From: Phylloscopus collybita
Lineage: Eukaryota; Chordata; Aves; Passeriformes; Phylloscopidae
Length of the DNA stretch: 64,000 nucleotides
NCBI GenBank assembly: GCA_027886175.1
Contig: JAJNNQ010000023.1
Location: forward strand, 9,689,001 to 9,753,000
Reading direction: 5' to 3'
Part shown: piece by piece, positions 1-13,420 of the stretch
How the letters are laid out: the number at the start of each line of letters is the position of its first letter
How positions within the stretch are numbered: position 1 is the stretch's first letter
Notes under the pieces: model-generated
Databases searched by the model: none
The model's input: the letters and a program-made list of their open reading frames with translations, nothing else
What the model was told of the DNA's origin: nothing
Program-made: the position numbers and the translations under genes

Positions 1-2210
1 GGGCCAGCAGGGAAACAGTCCTGCATAGGCAGCCTTGCCTTGAACACAGAGCTTTCCAGGCCAAAATAACTTTTTGCTTGTTGGAGTTCAAGCACAACTG
101 AGCTGTGCTGGAGGAGGGCACAGCTGAGCTCTGCTTCTGCGCTCAAAGGGAAGAGAGCTGAGTTTTGAGGAAGCAACAACTGCTGTGGGATTTGACGCCT
201 GTGGCTGGAGCATGGGATATTTTTTACCCTAAGAAATGGCAAGGTGTCACATAGGATGCATGTGAGGTCAAAAATTTATCAATATGTGAGCAATTTATTG
301 TATTTCCAGCACTGGGAAATCCTTCTTTTATTACAAAATGGGATGTGGATCCCATGCCTGCCTTCATTACTGAACCTAGTACTTAGTGGTGCCAGGACTG
401 CATTAAAAGCAAGTTTTGGGTATGTTTGTGTTGTTCATTTTAGCTGAATGGTGAAAAATACTGGGAAAAGCTGCTTTGCAGTGGAAACAGAAAAATCTCA
501 GCTAGTTATTATAGAAAAAAAAAAGTTATGAGCTCTTCAATTAGACTGCAGACATTTTATAAGGCAAGCAGGTCAGGGTGTACTTTACTCCCTGAACCTG
601 AAATGTTAAAACAGTCATGTGACATATTTGCATTGAGTTATGTAGGATGAGTTTAGATCTCACTAATCTAGCTAGTCAGATGCCTGTAAAAATAAATAAG
701 AACCTAAAAAAGAGTGACATCAGCCATAGCTGCTTATTCTGCTCCAGATTTGGCAGGTAAAAATCAGCAAGAAACCAAGTGCATTATGCTGCCTGGGCTC
801 TGTGCCTATTCCTCATCATGTAGGGAGCCAGGCCAAATCCTTGACACAATAGCAATTTTTGCTCAATGCCAACTATTCCCAGCCTGGCGGTGCGAACGCA
901 GAGCCGGCTCCTGAGGTCACGGAACTGTAATGGAATCCAAACTGCGACAACATCCCGGCTTCAGGAGGGGAAATGGCTGTTGCACATGAGGCTGTTTCCA
1001 TTGGGTTGAAACTCATGCTGTCAGGAGATCAGTTACAGTGACAACAGATGAGAACATCCTGAATTGAGTCACTCCTCATGCCAAGCCACAGGTAATGCGT
1101 GGAGCAGTGGCCTAGAGAAAGGCTGGGAAACAACTGCATCAGAAGAAATGCTGAACGCTCCAGCTCCAGGTGTCTGTGTCAGCTATGACACAGCAACTGT
1201 CAGTCATGGTAAGTGGCAAGTGACATCTATTTAGATGAGCTCCACTCAGTCAGTGCCATGATAACAAAAGCACTTCACCTCACTACATCCTTCCATGGAG
1301 ACAGGAACATCTGACAATGTTAGGCTGTTAGGCTGCTACTAACTGCAAACACAGAGAGCTTCTCCTCACCTTTATGGTTGATCATCATGTCCTCTATATT
1401 GAACAGTGGATGGAATGACACTGGCTTAATAATAAAAACCTACTGAGATAGACAAGGTGAAAAATAAAATCATGTATCTGCCACCAACCGGCACGCCCAG
1501 CACATGTTCTGTTTGAAAAGGGAGACCCTCGTCTTCATGCTAAAGAGTCATGGCAAGAGGTATCAACCTGCTCAGCTGGGAAGACACCAAGCCCTTTCTA
1601 AGTAATTCAGAGTCAAAATGTCCTTAAAACTAATTGTGACAGGAATAACGGCGTCCTCAGAGGTGAATGAATGTCCTGGAGCATTCAGAAAGGCAAAAGG
1701 CAACACTGCTGAGCACTTGTGTCCACATCACATGTGCACACGTTGGTAGCAGTAACTGTGGGTATTGTCATTACAAACCATGGGACATCCTCGTGCACCC
1801 ACCTCCACCCACAGCTCGTCACTGACTGCCACCAGCAGTGCCTTCCCCTGAAAAGGGGTCAAGAGGCTCTGTTCCACCACGAGGCAGAACAAGCAGAACA
1901 GTACAGCTCTGATTTTCAACTGTTCCTACCTGCTTTTTTTTATTCTAACAGCACTGGTGCTCACTTCTCATGCCTATTTAAACACCATTTTAACCAACAA
2001 CTAAATTTAATAACTAAGAACAGGACACTAAGACAGCAGCATAAAGCACCCTGATTCACATCTCTCTGCATGGCAGCATCTGTACACACTGGGCAGAGGG
2101 GAAAATAGGCCCTTCTCCATGTAACCTGGCCTTGGCAGCAGCAGTTTGGGTGATTTCTGAAATCCCATTGCCTAGCACCAAGCTGGCAAGAGAAGAAATA
2201 GCCTCATCAC

Positions 2211-2225
2211 TCTCTCTCTCTCTCT
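2211..2225. repeat. (TC)7 microsatellite
   Basis: A short, perfect run of TC dinucleotides. It is short enough that strong length polymorphism is not certain. Confidence 0.9.
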
Positions 2226-3317
2226 GCTAAGGAATTCATTCTATATTCATCTGCAATCAGGAGAAAGAAGAAAGAAGAGTTCTTTGAGCTTTATGGAAAA
2301 TAGATTGAAAATTATCCAACTGTTCAAAAATTACTTTAAGAAAACCCCAGAGTAGCAGTGATGAGCCTCTGCATCAGGAGAGAGCTCTCACTGCCTGGGG
2401 GATGCTTGTGCTGCACAGCCACAGGCATCCCTTGGTGCACAGCCCCACTCACACGTGGGCAGGGTGATGCTCTTCAGCTTCATGGGCAGCTTTACCAGCA
2501 CCAAAACAAGTCCTAAATTCATGTGTTACCCCATGGTACTTGAGATGTGATTCAGGGCAGCCTGGCCCAAAGAGAGGGGTAAGAGCCTGCACATGGAAAC
2601 AGCAAGGAATAGCTGCAGTAATGAGTAACCCTGTGAGAGCTGATTCACATGTCTGTAATCTGCTCCACACAGGACTCACTGCAGCTCTTGCCAAAGATTA
2701 GGCAAGAGTACTATACTTTGTGGCAAAACCATCTCCCACTGACTGAGTGGAGCACTCCAGCATGCAAACTCCTCATGGGAGAGCAGATACTGGCCCTGGC
2801 AGGTGTGCATGAGGCCAGTCCACACTGAGAGACATGACATCCCTCACTTCCAGGGCACAGCACCCACAAGGTGCTCCTCTGCCCCTGCTGAGGAATCTCC
2901 TGCTCTCTCTCTTCCTGCTCAGCTGAGTTAGATGGGAAAGGATTCTCAACACCAAATAAGCCTCAGGCAGACAGCCAGGATTCCAAGCCCCTTGCCAAAG
3001 GGGAGACAGTGCTTCTGCTTCTGCAACTGCTCTGTGATCTTGCACTTGCAAAAGCTTCTGGAGGCTTTTTCCTCCCACTGCACATTAGCAATTCATTGAG
3101 TGGTTTCTACAGGTCTGAAAGGGAACAAGACAAACCTTTAACATATGGAGTAGAAGAACTGCAGAAGCCTCCCCAAGAGACCATCATTAAGCCCAGAGCA
3201 TTAGGGTCAATAAACTGCTGCACCCTCCAAAGATGGCACAGCCATGGTGGTCACGGGGTAAAAAAAGTTGCCACCTCCTAAGTATGAAGATCTGTACATC
3301 TTCCAAAGCTCCCCAGA

Positions 3318-3390
3318 TATCTTATTAGACTTCAGGAAAGTTACTTCTCTTTCCCAGTCTCCCTCTCTGTAAAGTGGTGATAAAATTTCA
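3318..3390 (-). repeat. MIR-like SINE fragment
   Basis: The plus strand reads like the reverse complement of the MIR 3' half. A segment resembling 'aagtcacttctct...' is followed by 'ctccctctctgtaaagtgg' and 'gataa', which is the usual order of the reversed MIR core ('cctcatctgtaaaatgggg-ataat'). The copy is short and diverged. It could be a chance match, because only about 70 bases align by eye. Confidence 0.45.
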
Positions 3391-5990
3391 CAGGAGGCCC
3401 AATTCATTAATTCTGAAAACATTCAAATACAGCAGTAAAGATGCTCAAAGATTCTCTGTAAATATGCAAACCCACAAACAAACCAGTACTTGTAGGGGAG
3501 GACAAACCATGGGTGGGGCTGAGAACATCCAGAATTTGCAGTCTCCCCCTGCAATGTTCTCCTGCAGTTTCCTGGAAAAAGGCTGTTTTGATTCATGCAC
3601 TGCTCTTGTAATGTGAATTTTGTTCAATGGTCTAATATTATTATTTCTAAATTTACTAATACTGGATACAAAACCATCTGTATTCATGAAAATCTGCAAG
3701 TTTACAAGCTCTCTCACACACAAAAAGAAGCCATTTCAAACACCATGCAGTATTTAGAAGGCTGCTTTGAAAAACTGGCTCTTAGAATCACCTTTGGTTG
3801 CTAAATAAACTTCTCTGGAGTAACCACAGCCCACACAAAAATAGTTACAAACCAGTTTCATGACTTTAAGTGGAAATGGGTGTTGGTAAGAAGCACACTC
3901 AATTTTTCTTCACTGAAGTTGAAATGTAAAAAAAAAATTACAATATAAGCTCTGTAAGCAGATTCTTCATGGTAAACAAATATGCAGAGATGCAGAAAAT
4001 GCTAAGTGATCATTTTTAGAACATTTATTTTTGGCAGGATAAACACTTTCAGACTCTAAGCAACTTCCCTATGTGTACAGAATCTCCAACTGTGAAAAGA
4101 AAACAAATAGCAGAGTTTCATTTGTTATAATCAGGATTTTTTTCATGACTGTTTAGAATAAAGTTGGATCACATTTGGAGTGGCTTGGAAATTCATTGTT
4201 TAAGCATTAGTCTCCAGTGGTAAACATCCTACAATATGTGTATAATACAGCAACTATTTTTGTACTTCAAAGCCTTCCCTCATATATAGGGAAGGTGCAG
4301 GATAAAAACAATCTCTTCTTTTCCGTTCTAGGGAATGATGGTTTCATTGCTTGATTTCACCCAGAAGAGATCCCTCACCAGACTCCATTAATTAATGTAA
4401 AAAATAGCCCCAAACACCAGACCACAAAACTGCATTTGAGAAATCCAACTCTCTGGAGAAACAGGAGTATAATGTGGGGGACTGTACAGTCCTGGAGCTT
4501 TATAATTCCCAAACTCCTCAGGGCACAGGGCTTTTTTTAATACAGGAACTTACTGTTGACTCTTCAGGACTGAATATCCTGCAGATGAGGAAATGTGGAA
4601 CAAGGAGGACAGACACTCGGCTGGTTTGAGTGACCACATCTCCATGGTCAGCGCCTCACTGCCCTCCCAGCTACCATCACTGCCCTCTCAGGGCAGGCTA
4701 CTCTCATCACCTCACAGGAACAGAAAGTTAAGTTCAGGAGCAGGGTTGGAAAGTGCATTTTCTCCTTTTGAGCAGCCTAGTGGAAATCTGGCTGCTCAAC
4801 ACTTCTGCAAACAGCCGGCCGAACTGTCCCGCTCCGGGTGTCCAGGGAACCAACAGCCAATATGAGTCAACGCTCTGGGAAACGTCAGCCTGCCAAGGTC
4901 ACGTAAGTCTGTGGCAGGAGAAGTAACAGGATCATCTGGCTCTTCTCCTGTTTCTCAGCCACAAAACTTTCTTCCTCCCCTAACAATTACATATGTGGGT
5001 TTCCTTAACAGTTTCTTTTTACATTTCTGTTTAAACAGCACAGGGGAAAGGAAGAGGAGACTTGATGTGGAAAATTAGTTTTGGAAATGTTGAGCAGTGT
5101 AGACTTGCCAACTTCTGTTCCTCCAGTCAGTTCATTGTTGATGCTCTCAGCTCTCACCAAAATGCTATTTTTAGGCTGTACGTCAGATTTCACAAGTGAG
5201 ACTGACAGAATTTTTAGAAAAATCTGAGGCTCTTCCCTGAGAATTAAATGAGAAAAACAATGTGGGAACACTCCTTCCCACTTTGTGCTGCTGAGGCTCC
5301 GCCACAGCTACTCCTGGGCAAAGCTCCAAAGGGACCCAATTGCACAGGAGCAGCTTTTTCAGAATGCATCAGGGAATCCCCAGCATGAAAGAGAAGTGCA
5401 GCAGATACCAGCAGAAAGATGTACAGAACATTCCCATCATGAGGGAGATGTTCAGGTCTTTTACACCTAAAGAGACACAGGGAGTCTGAAAATGTTCTGA
5501 GGAGATGCTCTGCAGCAAATCAAAGCACAGGCACAGAGTGGGGATTCAGAAAACACAGCTTTCTAATAAAATCCCCCAGCTGTTGCTGGAGCTGCCAGGT
5601 GGCTCCTTAGGGGCAGAGGCAGCTGCAGAGCCCCTGTGCCAGGAGCTCCCACTGCTGCCCCAGCCCAGCTTGGGCACAAAGGCTCTCCAGACCTTCACCA
5701 CCACTTCTTCCAACTGCTTGGTGTCATCTGCTGAGCTGCAGCCTTTGAATGAGAAGCCAGGAATGCAGAGGTGGCACCTTCTGCTGCAGGGAAAGGCCAG
5801 CAAAGCCTGGAGGCAGCAACAGCCGTCCCCAGTGCACTGTTTGCTGAGCACTTGTCATGCCATTGGACATGCACATTAAGAAACCAGAGTTTCTACATGG
5901 TTATTTCTTTGAGCTGACAGGTGTCTAAAGCCAGTTTCCAGTTCTGCTTGCTGTCCAAATACAAGGAACTTAGAGCAGGTTTAACTTTTG

Positions 5991-5992
<2 letters not shown>

Positions 5993-6020
<28 letters not shown>
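5993..6020. repeat. T28 homopolymer
   Basis: An uninterrupted run of 28 T on the plus strand. Reading the complementary strand, no AATAAA lies just before the A run, so I do not call it a retroposed tail. It sits about 70 bases to the left of the solo LTR. Confidence 0.9.
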
Positions 6021-6024
<4 letters not shown>

Positions 6025-6363
6025 GAGAGGCTCTGTGTTTAAGATCTTTGCTAAGCCTGTTACGATGAGGCCATGCACATATGGACGACTGTCTTGGGTT
6101 ATGGAACCAAAAATGTGTATTCTATTTCATCTGCTGAAAGCAGTTGGGGAAATGTTCTTCTTTATCTCTTGTAACTCTGGGAGGAGGGGGGCAGGTGCCT
6201 TTTGATAATGGGCCAGCTGTTAAAACCAGGTGGGGCAGGGTTTCTTATCTCTTTTCACAATGGGCCATTAAGACTCCCCAAACTGTTCTCCTCCCCAAAG
6301 CAGCACATCCACATTCCAGTGTGAGATGCTCCACCCAGTGGGGGGAGCCAACCATTCCTACCT

Positions 6364-6371
6364 GGATAAAA
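6364..6371 (+). promoter_or_regulatory. TATA-like box inside the LTR
   Basis: GGATAAAA lies about 275 bases into the LTR and upstream of its AGTAAA hexamer, as a U3 promoter would. Whether it still drives transcription cannot be told from sequence. Confidence 0.35.
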
Positions 6372-6654
6372 CTGAGACACAGGAACACAAGGTGTCTGGT
6401 TCCACTGGATTCCTGGAGGAAGACCAGACCCTTCTCACCATCACTGGACCCTTTTTCTACAGGATCATCTCTATTTCAACAGAACCACATCTGCCATTCC
6501 AGGAGGAGTCACTTTTGGACTGCTTCCAACACCCTGACCAACAGGGTGTCAGGTTGTAGCTCTGACTCTGTCGGGGTTCTCCAAAATTGTTGTTTGTTTG
6601 CTGGTTTGGTTGGGTGGTTTTGTTTTCTACTACATTTATATTGTTAATATTCCT

Positions 6655-6660
6655 AGTAAA
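6655..6660 (+). terminator. AGTAAA polyadenylation-like signal in the LTR
   Basis: AGTAAA is a common weak variant of AATAAA. It lies in the right-hand part of the LTR, about 290 bases after the TATA-like box, where the R-U5 polyadenylation signal is expected. Confidence 0.4.
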
Positions 6661-6811
6661 GAACTGTTATTCCTATTCCCAAATCTTTGCCTGAAAGCCC
6701 TTAATTGCAAAATTATAATTTGGCGGGGGTGAGGGGTTTGCATTCTCCATTCTAAGGGAAACTCCAGCTTTCCCTGGCAGACACCTGTCTTTTCCAAACC
6801 AAGACAATGAC

Positions 6812-9800
6812 CCTTGCTGACAGAACAGGGCTGCAGAGAGGACATCTCATCCACATGTAAACCAATGGCTCAACCAAAAAAGTATTGCTGTTAAAAAGCT
6901 TACTATTGCAATGCTGCTGAGCATTTTTTTTTCAATATCCACATGGATATTTGAGACTGCTTGATGATGATGCAGATTGTTTTGAATATTTCAGGGTCAT
7001 TTATCCATAAGAGACTTTAGACAAGTAATCCAGCCAAATTTCAGTTTGCAGATCAGCATGTCTAGATATTTGACCACACAATCCTACAGAGAACATGTGG
7101 TGTCACTGTGTTAGCTGAGGGTGGTGACTTCACACAGGTGTAACTGAGTGCAGAATCTACCTCCCAAGGGTCTTCTGGTGCTTCCTGAACCTGACAAGAT
7201 TAATTTAGTGATTTGGAAATCTGTTGCCAAGCCCAAGTCCCCAGAAGACTGCATAGCAATAGGAAGATTAAAAGCAGATGGTTCAGCAACCAAGGTTTTC
7301 TAGTTAAACTTTTAACAGACTTAAAATTCTTGGGCTTCATATAATCATCTTCATTCTTTCCCTCAATTCAGTGTGTGTCAGTATCTTTGGAGCACTTCCT
7401 CTGGACATGAAGCCAAACACATCATGCTAATAATACAACCTCAAAAAACATACCTTTATGATAGGCTTAATAAGAGGTTAAGGAAATGTTGACTCTAGCT
7501 CAACAAGGCTCTGTGCAATTAGACCATCTGCATGTGGTTGATAATTTCCATAAAAGGATGCTGGAATCTAAAATATGAAGAGAGATAATTTCCAGGAGGG
7601 GCTTTAGCAGATGATCCTGTTAAACACAACTCAAACACTGTTGCAGTTGACAAAGGGTCGCCTCTATTAAGGTGAGGCATTTGAAAAGGGTCAGTGTGGG
7701 AGCTGATGGTCTCACAATGCTCCTGATCTCCTGTTCCCATTGGAACCACTAAACCCCTCTGTCAGGTCTGGCAGGAGTAGGGGTGATGTGTCAGCATCCC
7801 CAGGCCTCTGGAGACCTGTGATGGAAAGGAGCAAGGCAGGAGCAGTTGGAAGCAATAACAGTTCTGGAAATTACCTAAGAAACTTAAGAGTTTCTCTGTC
7901 TGCTCCAGGCTCTCTCCTATCCCCCTGCTCCGAATTTGAGTCCTACAGCTTTGACCCCTACCAGGCCAGCCACAGCTTGTGTCAAGGTCAGGCTCCCCCT
8001 CAGGCCAGTAGGATCCAGACCCTGGCCAGTCCAGCTTCAACTCCTGGGATGATCTCCTCTTTAGATCTTTTCATCTCCAGTGCTAATCCTGAGCATTCGT
8101 GTGACTGAGACAGAAAAGCAGGCACCTCCAAGCAAGTATGTGCCTGGCTGAATTGTAGTGACTCACTCCAAACTCCCAGTTATCAGAATAAAGACAGGAC
8201 AAGTGTCTCCCATTTGTCTACTAAAAATCTTCCCTCTCTGCAGAAGTGGCAGCTAAATCAATCCCCCGGACATTCCTCATGAGGTCCAACCAACACGAAA
8301 TACAAATCAAATACACAGGAACTCTGCTGGAAATTTCTTCCTCTGCAGTGTCTTACAAACATCTTTATAGCATCAGAACTAACTTTATGACCACTTCATG
8401 CAGGCACTGAATGCCAGTGCTGAGCTACCAAGGACACTATGCCCTTCCTTCCTTCAGTGTCATCTGCACTGAACAGCCTCAGGACTTGCTTTCCAAGGGT
8501 CATTTGGGTCAGCCTTCACAGAAGCACTCAGGGGAGGAGGACACCAAGCAGCAAATATTTCTCTCCATGAACAATAAGGTGCTTTAACAGCCTTTCTTGC
8601 CCAAGTACCTGTGACACCAGGGCAGCATTTCTCATTACCAGCCCCAGGCTCCCTGAGGCCTTGAAGACACGGGTTTCCACCACACAGGTCAGGCCCATGT
8701 CAGCACATTGCCCACACCAGAATAAAGCACGAGAAGTGTCTGCAGTGCCTGATACTGCAGCCTTCATCCAGAGAACACAGCTGGCCTGATTCTTCCCATC
8801 CCTGAAAAGAGACTTGCAGGAATGCTTTAAACTCCCCCCACTGCCACCCAGTTCTGGGTGCCCACTGTGTTGTGCCACTCTTTGTGCTGCACTGAGTCCC
8901 ACTTTACCCCCTCCCAACATCCCTTTGAAGGCAAAATTAGTTGCAAGGACAGAAAACTGCACCTGCAAAAGCTGAGGAGGTCTGCTTTGAAAAACCAAAC
9001 CCCCAAAATACATTTGGACACATGAACAGAGCAGCCAAACCTCAAGTTAAATCTTCCATATGAAGTGTAAGGAATCAAATAACCATCCAGAAGAGATGTC
9101 TGCAAAATAACTTGGCTCATAACATTTTCATTTGGGTTAAATTAAAATAATTGTAAATCTTCAGTGCACAGCACAAGAGCCGCATTCTGTGTAACACTGT
9201 ACGTATCCTATTAAACTTTAAGTCAGTTCAATCCTACAAAAATGCTTTGAAAACCAGACTGAGTTGCCCTTCCTTGGGCAACCAATCACACTGCTGCAAG
9301 AAAGCAGAAGAGGCTTTGTGAGTGAATTTTCTCCATTGTAGTTAACCAGAGCTAAAAGAGGCAGGGGAACAGCAGGGGCAGAAGAAACATTCCTTGGAAC
9401 AAAGTGGGAAAGCATCATTACACACTGATCTCTTGAAGCTGCATTAAACCTCAGATGTGCATCAGTTAGAAGCCATTGCCAAGCTAACTATCTCAGACAC
9501 AAGCATGGTTCATCTAATGATCCATTAGCAAAGACTTACAAGTTGTGACTTCCTGGGTGCCCTGGAGGTTTAAGGGAAGAAGGTGTCTGGCCTCCAAGGT
9601 TCTTCACACACAGAACTGAGCCCTGCTGCCTGCAACTCAGCTCCGTGGGGAGCAAGAAACTACAGATCACATTTTCATAACATCAGATTGTTCAATCCCA
9701 CTTTGGAATGGGAGTTTACAGTGCAACATGTGTGCAGTGGCTCCTGAATACTGGCTAATTCCTGCCACTCCTCCCCTCATTTTGGATCTTTTTGATTCCA

Positions 9801-10547
9801 CCATCCTGTCCTAACAACCTGTGGAATTGGTGTGAGCACAGCAGAGGAAAACACAGCTGTAGCCATGCCAGTAGAGCAGAATCACCACTCACATCTGGGT
9901 CTTTCTGAAGCTCTCATTGACTTTGCAAGGCTTGGAATTAACCAGTACATGTCTCTAGTCCAGCTGTAAACAGAATATGAAAACTCCCACCCCATAGTTG
10001 CTTTGGTATCAAGTGCCATCCCTAAAGAGGATTTAAGAATCTTCACTAAAGGTGGCATAGAAGTGCAAAAGTCAATGATTAATTGGCACAGTTCTGCTCA
10101 TTAGTTCTTGTAGAGGAAGAGTTCAGAGTAAGTTAAACCCCAACACATGAATTTATTTCCAGAGCTCTTTCTGAAATTGCTCCTTCCTATTGGTGCCAAT
10201 AAATCTTACATTCCAGCTATGCTTCTCTAATAGATACAGGCATAAATTTTTATTTCTAGTTGGCCAGATTAATGACAAGGAAAAATGGAAGAATAAAGCA
10301 AAAGCTGCAGCTAGCACTTATCTATCTCTATCCTGCAGCCTTCTTTCTCATTACTCCTGCAACTCTCATATTTAGAGGCAACTGAGCTCTCCACACACGC
10401 AGTTTTAATGGAACACCTATCTCTCAGCACCCAACTGCAGAGTTCAGCTGGGACTACAGCTGCAAAAAACCCCATTGTACTCTTCCTGAACAAGCACAGC
10501 AATGACCATGCAGAGAATACCTTGTACTGCTGAAACAAGAGCCATGC
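6812..10547. other. Non-coding DNA, no gene supported
   Basis: I see no repeat family or gene I can name. The longest open frame is 161 codons on the minus strand (8528-9013). It overlaps another long minus frame, has no recognisable domain, and its ends do not match splice sites, so I treat it as chance. Confidence 0.6.
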
Positions 10548-10549
10548 AA

Positions 10550-10690
10550 AGATTTCAAAGAGCTTTACAGACATTCATAATTTAAGACCATCCACATCCT
10601 CCTAAAGGTGATACTGGATCCTCACTTTGCAGATGAAGAATAGAGGCATTAAAAAATTAAGGGATCGAGGGACTTTATGGAAAGCAAGGC
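10550..10690 (+). repeat. MIR-like SINE fragment
   Basis: The order of motifs follows MIR: 'gagctttacagacattcat', then 'atcctcctaaaggtgatact', then 'cctcactttgcagatgaag', then 'gaggca', then 'ttaagggat'. These correspond to the consensus steps from 'gctttacatg' through 'ttttacagatgaggaaactgaggc' to 'gttaagtgact'. The copy is old and lacks a clear 3' end. Confidence 0.6.
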
Positions 10691-10847
10691 AGCACTGAAC
10701 AATGTCCTGCTTACATACATCACAGCAACCAGGCCTTTTCACACCAATACCAATTACACAGCCTGTATCATCCTGTCTGGCAGTCCTTGGTGACACTGGA
10801 GACACCATTCAGGCATGACCTGATTTGGTGAAATAGCTACAGTGTTT

Positions 10848-10893
10848 TATTATATGTTATATTATATATACGTTATTATATTATATATACACT
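10848..10893. repeat. AT-rich tandem duplication
   Basis: A block ending TTATATTATATATAC occurs twice in tandem (about 10856-10871 and 10872-10890). It is a small AT microsatellite region that is prone to unwinding. Confidence 0.8.
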
Positions 10894-13420
10894 AGATGTT
10901 ACTAATGACTTATTAAGTGCACCTTACCTCTACTGCCTTCCCACTTTCTGACAGTGTAAAAGCCATGGTACAGTGAGGTAAGCTGTCCTTTCCAGGAGGA
11001 ATCTGAGGTGGTAGCCTTGTTAAGCAGGGCCTGGTCTAGCCTGGGGCTTTTGTTCAGCACAGGTTCTGTTTACTGAGTAACACTCCAAGTTTCAGACCCC
11101 AGTTTAGAAGTTTTAATTGATGCACACAGGAAAGCTGGATTAGGCGCTGTCTCTCCTGATGGATGCCTCCCTGCAGACTGTGAGACTGGGGAGTTTAAAA
11201 GCAAAGATTTTGCTCTTCCCTGCCATAAAATATATCTTCCCACTCTGTAATTAATCCCAGTGAAATAAAAGAAAGCAGCCTAACGGATTCACCTGTTGTG
11301 GTGCAAAGTGCAAAAAGACTGATTGAATATACACCTTCAGAGGTGCAGAGGTGCACTGGCTTTCCTAATGTACCTCTTTAATGAGCATCTTGGACTTGGA
11401 CATCCCAGAGCACAGGACAGGCCAGAGAGACAAGAAGAAGAGGCTTCTACAACACAGATAGAGGTGAAGCTGCACTCCCATATAACAAATTATAAATGAA
11501 AAAAGCAAATATAAAGACAGTCTGTCTCATGAAAAGCCTAACCCAAATATAAGGCTTACTCCAGCCAAAGAACAAGCTTAAAGCAGAAAATCCAGTTTGC
11601 TTACCACCTTCTCCCCCTCCTACTCTTCCCTGGTCAAGGGCTGAATGAGGGCAAAATCAAGGTTTGCCCACCAATTCACCACAGAAATAACCCCTGCACA
11701 GGATTGCTCTAGCCCAACTCAGACCCATGGCTCTGGTGAACAAAGGAAGTGGCCCAGTCCTTGAAGGTGGCAATGAAGGTGCAGCCTTCCCCCCTCCAGG
11801 AATGTCCAACCTCTCACATGTAGCCAAGGCAAGGACACAGCCAAGCACACCTGGGACTGGAGGAACAGCACCAGGAACAAAGCAATGCACAGTGCTCAGA
11901 GATGTGCCTTTACCTGCATTTTCAGGTGCCTCATATGAGCAATTCCAAGAGCAGCTGCCTGCTGGCCTCTACTCTTACCCAAAATACATCCCTTCAGATT
12001 ACAATTTCTTCAAGACAGCACAGCACCTGAGACCAAACAGAAATTAGTTACAAGTTCATGGAGCTTAAGAGCAGTGAAATCCTAAAAGACAGACTTTCCC
12101 CACCAGAAATCAAAAAAAACCTTCCTCAAGGTTACACTAGCCCTGTGCTGAGGACATAGGCACTGGTAAGCCATAAGGTGACAACTCAATTGCAGCACTT
12201 TACACTTCAGTAAACATACAAGAAAAAATGATACCACAGATGCTGGTAAGTAATTGTGCAGTTGGGCTGAGCTGAAATAAAACGTAAGTGGTATTATGGA
12301 GATGAAATAATGGTATTTTTATACTTCAAAAGAGTAAGATAAAAAGCTGAGATTTTACTGATGGACTTTAGTTAAGGATTAGTCATCATTATACAACAGC
12401 AATTTGAATATCTTAGCACACAGCACGTGTCACAAGAAAATCATTCAAAATTTGGATACGTTTTAGCTGTATCAATTAAAATTGTACATTGCAGTATAAC
12501 ATCAGATAGCAAAACTTATTCCAAGCAAGTATTTACATAGAGCTATTAAATGACAAGGATTTAGTTTAATTGGTGAGTAAATGGAGCTGGAAGTTGCTGA
12601 AGAGGTCTCTAGCAACCAAGGAGATCACTGGGGCAGAACAAATTGTTTTACTCTGTTTTGTGTGTCTGAGTTTTAAGCCTTCCAGATGCAACAGTAAATG
12701 CAATAATAACACTGGGTAATGAAGATGGGTTTAAATAATGAGTTTGGGGTGAGAGGGCAAAGCAGTGACTTGTGTAGCAGTATCTCACCAGGGAAGTACA
12801 GAAGCTGACAGAGTTTCTGCCTGGAAAGGGATGTAGAAAAGTGGATCACTGCGATAAACTAATGGAAATTCTCCATAAACAAAGGCATCATTTAGATATG
12901 TAGGACTGCTTTACCCAGACTCAGTAATTTGCTGCAGCACCAAGAAAGTTTAGTGGTACTGTAGGCAAGAGTCAAAGCCGTAGGAGATGGTGAAAAAGGT
13001 TTGGAAAATATGGCCAAACAAATCCAGATTTGTCATAAATCTTCATACAGCACTTACTTGAATGGACAAGGCACTGCAGCACTGTCCTCTCCAAATGAGC
13101 CAACCCAGAGACTGCTCTGGCAACGTGGACACATCCTCACAAGGACTGAATAGTTCCCTCAGCACCTCTGTTAGCAAAGCTTTACTCCTCCACGTCTCCC
13201 AGAGAAGCTGCAACCACCATCTGAACAGATCTGTGGCCAGGATAATTTACACCAGCTGGAAATCTGACCCCCCTATTTAATACAAGGGAACAGGCATGAC
13301 TTCTTTCCTGCTGCACTGACTAAAATCTCCCCAACTGTACCCTGAGAACACTTTAGGCATTGGGATATCAACCACAGAAAACTGACTGGAAATCCCCAGG
13401 CAGGAATAAAACATATGTTT
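10894..13420. other. Non-coding DNA, no gene supported
   Basis: Nothing nameable is seen. The longest open frame is 106 codons (11727-12047, plus). It overlaps a 77-codon frame on the minus strand and has no domain. Confidence 0.55.

Larger units (their letters stand above)
1..5992. other. Non-coding DNA, no gene supported
   Basis: I see no supportable gene here. Open frames are short (longest about 124 codons at 5505-5879 on the plus strand) and overlap equally long frames on the other strand, so none stands out as coding. Apart from the TC microsatellite near 2.2 kb and the weak MIR fragment near 3.3 kb, listed separately, the sequence looks unique. It could be intergenic or intronic. Confidence 0.6.
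6090..6806 (+). mobile_element. Solo LTR of an endogenous retrovirus (about 717 bp)
   Basis: The element starts TGTCTTGG and ends CCAAGACA, a perfect 8-bp terminal inverted repeat with the canonical TG...CA LTR ends. It is flanked by a near-perfect 5-bp duplication. Inside are a TATA-like GGATAAAA (about 6364-6371) and an AGTAAA polyadenylation-like hexamer (6655-6660), in the order expected of a plus-strand LTR. No gag, pol or env frames, primer-binding site or second LTR follow, so this is a solo LTR left by recombination between two LTRs. The sequence resembles LTRs I associate with songbird genomes. The 5-bp duplication hints at an ERVL-type element, but the family is not proven. A 167-codon open frame at 6144-6647 lies wholly inside the LTR and has no gene-like features. 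Confidence 0.85.
6085..6811. repeat. Target-site duplication flanking a solo LTR
   Basis: The five bases before the LTR are ACGAC (6085-6089) and the five after it are ATGAC (6807-6811). The single difference is C to T within a CpG, the commonest decay of a methylated site. A 5-bp duplication fits retroviral-type integration. Confidence 0.7.

Noticed and set aside
6144..6647. 167-codon open frame on plus
   Set aside because: It lies entirely inside the solo LTR and has no recognised domain. LTRs of this kind do not normally encode protein.
8528..9013. 161-codon minus frame
   Set aside because: No domain. It overlaps another long minus frame in a different register (8827-9120), which is typical of chance.
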